This document shows, in pieces, positions 63,129-64,000 of a DNA stretch of 64,000 nt. The stretch covers positions 248,001 to 312,000 of the forward strand of contig CAJNOJ010000075.1 of assembly GCA_905250025.1 (NCBI GenBank), in the 5' to 3' direction. Below the pieces are notes generated by a model. The model was not told the DNA's origin, did no database searches, and was given only the letters and a program-made list of their open reading frames with translations. The DNA comes from Adineta ricciae. Lineage: Eukaryota; Rotifera; Eurotatoria; Adinetida; Adinetidae. Each line of letters starts with the position of its first letter. The first letter of the stretch is position 1. The translations under genes and the position numbers were made by a program.

Positions 63129-63499
63129 GGTTGAAAAGATCTGAATTTCCTTGGCTTTTAACAATTAACATAATAAAAGGTATAGATTGACTTACTGGAA
63201 ATTATTTGCTAATACTCTAACTACTCTTAAGCTTTACTCGCGTCTTTTATTAGTTATGCAGGTAAGATAAAAGTATTTGTATACTCAACTAAGAAGAGTT
63301 CGACTATTGAGTTCGTTTTTTTCATATATTCAGGTGTATGTATACCTGCTCTGCATTTAGAAGTAGATATCGTTTTACTACACGTGTTTTGTTTAATGTC
63401 CTTTAAGTGTTCTTTTCTAAATCAATTTATCATGTTTCTTTGGTCATTGAACACAAAATATATCATTCTATCCGACACATTTACACGAATATCATTTAG

Positions 63500-63882
63500 A
63501 TGAACCGAATTTTTTTATTTGTTTTACAAATAACAACTGCGGCAATAAATCGAACTCTTCTAACTAAAATAGCTATGCCAAACAAGATTGATCTCTATGC
63601 ATTTCTATAGATAATTGTTATCGAGCACGTGCTGCTCTTACTGTATTGAGCTTCACCAACAATTGATCAATCTACTTTTAAGGTCAATCAAGTCATTTCA
63701 CTGATCTTTACACTATGCAGATATTGATTAGATCTCAATTTTATGAACATAGTCTGTTTATCGTAAACATTAACAAAGTAACACAAGCTCACATTGATGT
63801 ATCATTCAAAAAAGTTCAGCTAGTCACACATTCATTATCATCAAACTCCTCGTTGATTATACTACAAATTTTTCTTCAACTT
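63500..63882 (+). pseudogene. Possible broken secreted-protein gene
   Basis: ATG at 63500 begins a signal-like MNRIFLFVLQITTAA, but the frame stops after 36 codons; coding-like text continues in another frame (NCYRARAALTVLSF, then FYEHSLFIVNINKV). Weak; no family recognised. Confidence 0.25.
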
Positions 63883-63899
63883 TGAAAAGTAAAACTTAT

Positions 63900-64000
63900 A
63901 TGAAGACAATGTTTTCATCCATATTACTGATTATATTTGTTACTAATACATTAATTATTTTAACAAATGTCACAGCAACTGACGTTATTATTGAAACACA
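63900..64000 (+). CDS. Start of a secreted or membrane protein, cut by window end
   Basis: ATG at 63900 opens MKTMFSSILLIIFVTNTLII, a typical signal peptide followed by TATDVIIET up to the window edge. The rest is outside the window, so no function can be given. Confidence 0.5.
   Translation, partial: MKTMFSSILLIIFVTNTLIILTNVTATDVIIET

Overview
The window is animal nuclear DNA, AT-rich, with many spliced genes whose introns are mostly 49-60 nt, dense transposons and several decaying genes. A Hox4-type homeobox, a TM9SF1-type protein, beta-tubulin, CCDC6 and TFIIA-gamma fix it as metazoan. Very short introns, intergenic mobile elements of many families, an apolipoprotein-L-like gene, FG-GAP repeat genes and an F-box/DUF1399 protein together suggest a rotifer, most likely a bdelloid (inference). 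There is no operon logic; genes on both strands look independent.

Layout. 1-8.2 kb: a CCDC6-like coiled-coil gene, an apoL-like gene broken by a frameshift with a foldback element at its 3' end, an unclassified repeat, and an 8-exon beta-tubulin gene. 8.2-15.6 kb: mostly gene-free, then a 9-exon VWA5A-like VIT/VWA gene (minus strand) and a small secreted Cys-rich peptide. 15.8-23.7 kb: accessory region with two short inverted-repeat elements, a leucine-rich-repeat gene split by a 647-bp element, and a mariner element inserted in a DED/transmembrane/coiled-coil gene. 24.5-28.6 kb: a Hint-domain (hedgehog-type autoprocessing) protein split by a 1.8-kb inverted-repeat element. 29-34.9 kb: simple repeats, a second copy of the unclassified repeat, a dead FG-GAP gene, and a Ly6/uPAR-type GPI protein gene. 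35.6-42.9 kb: a quiet single-copy stretch: a myristoylated tyrosine kinase, a Hox4-like gene, TFIIA-gamma, TM9SF1, tRNA-His and another small secreted protein. 43-45 kb is gene-free.

45.1-63.1 kb is the most interesting part. Two copies of a transposon-like unit begin with the same terminus (GTGTGAAGTTAGCACC), carry tandem 167-bp repeats, and encode a Ulp1-type SUMO protease domain. In the second copy this domain is spliced in frame to a ubiquitin-specific-protease-like N-terminal half, and a roughly 1,015-residue DDE transposase with a CxxH motif follows on the same strand. This looks like a large MULE-like element that carries both a deubiquitinase-like and a deSUMOylase-like domain. An F-box/DUF1399 gene, a piggyBac-type MITE and a GPCR fragment cut off at the transposon terminus lie between or beside the copies. 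The window ends in the signal peptide of another gene.

Assembly quality matters. One-base or two-base N joins sit at 5484, 25701, 31032-31033 and 48297, and longer gaps at 16839-16889 and 36993-37092. The join at 25701 has an identical 221-bp duplication on both sides. Exon coordinates were derived by hand from splice signals and reading-frame continuity.
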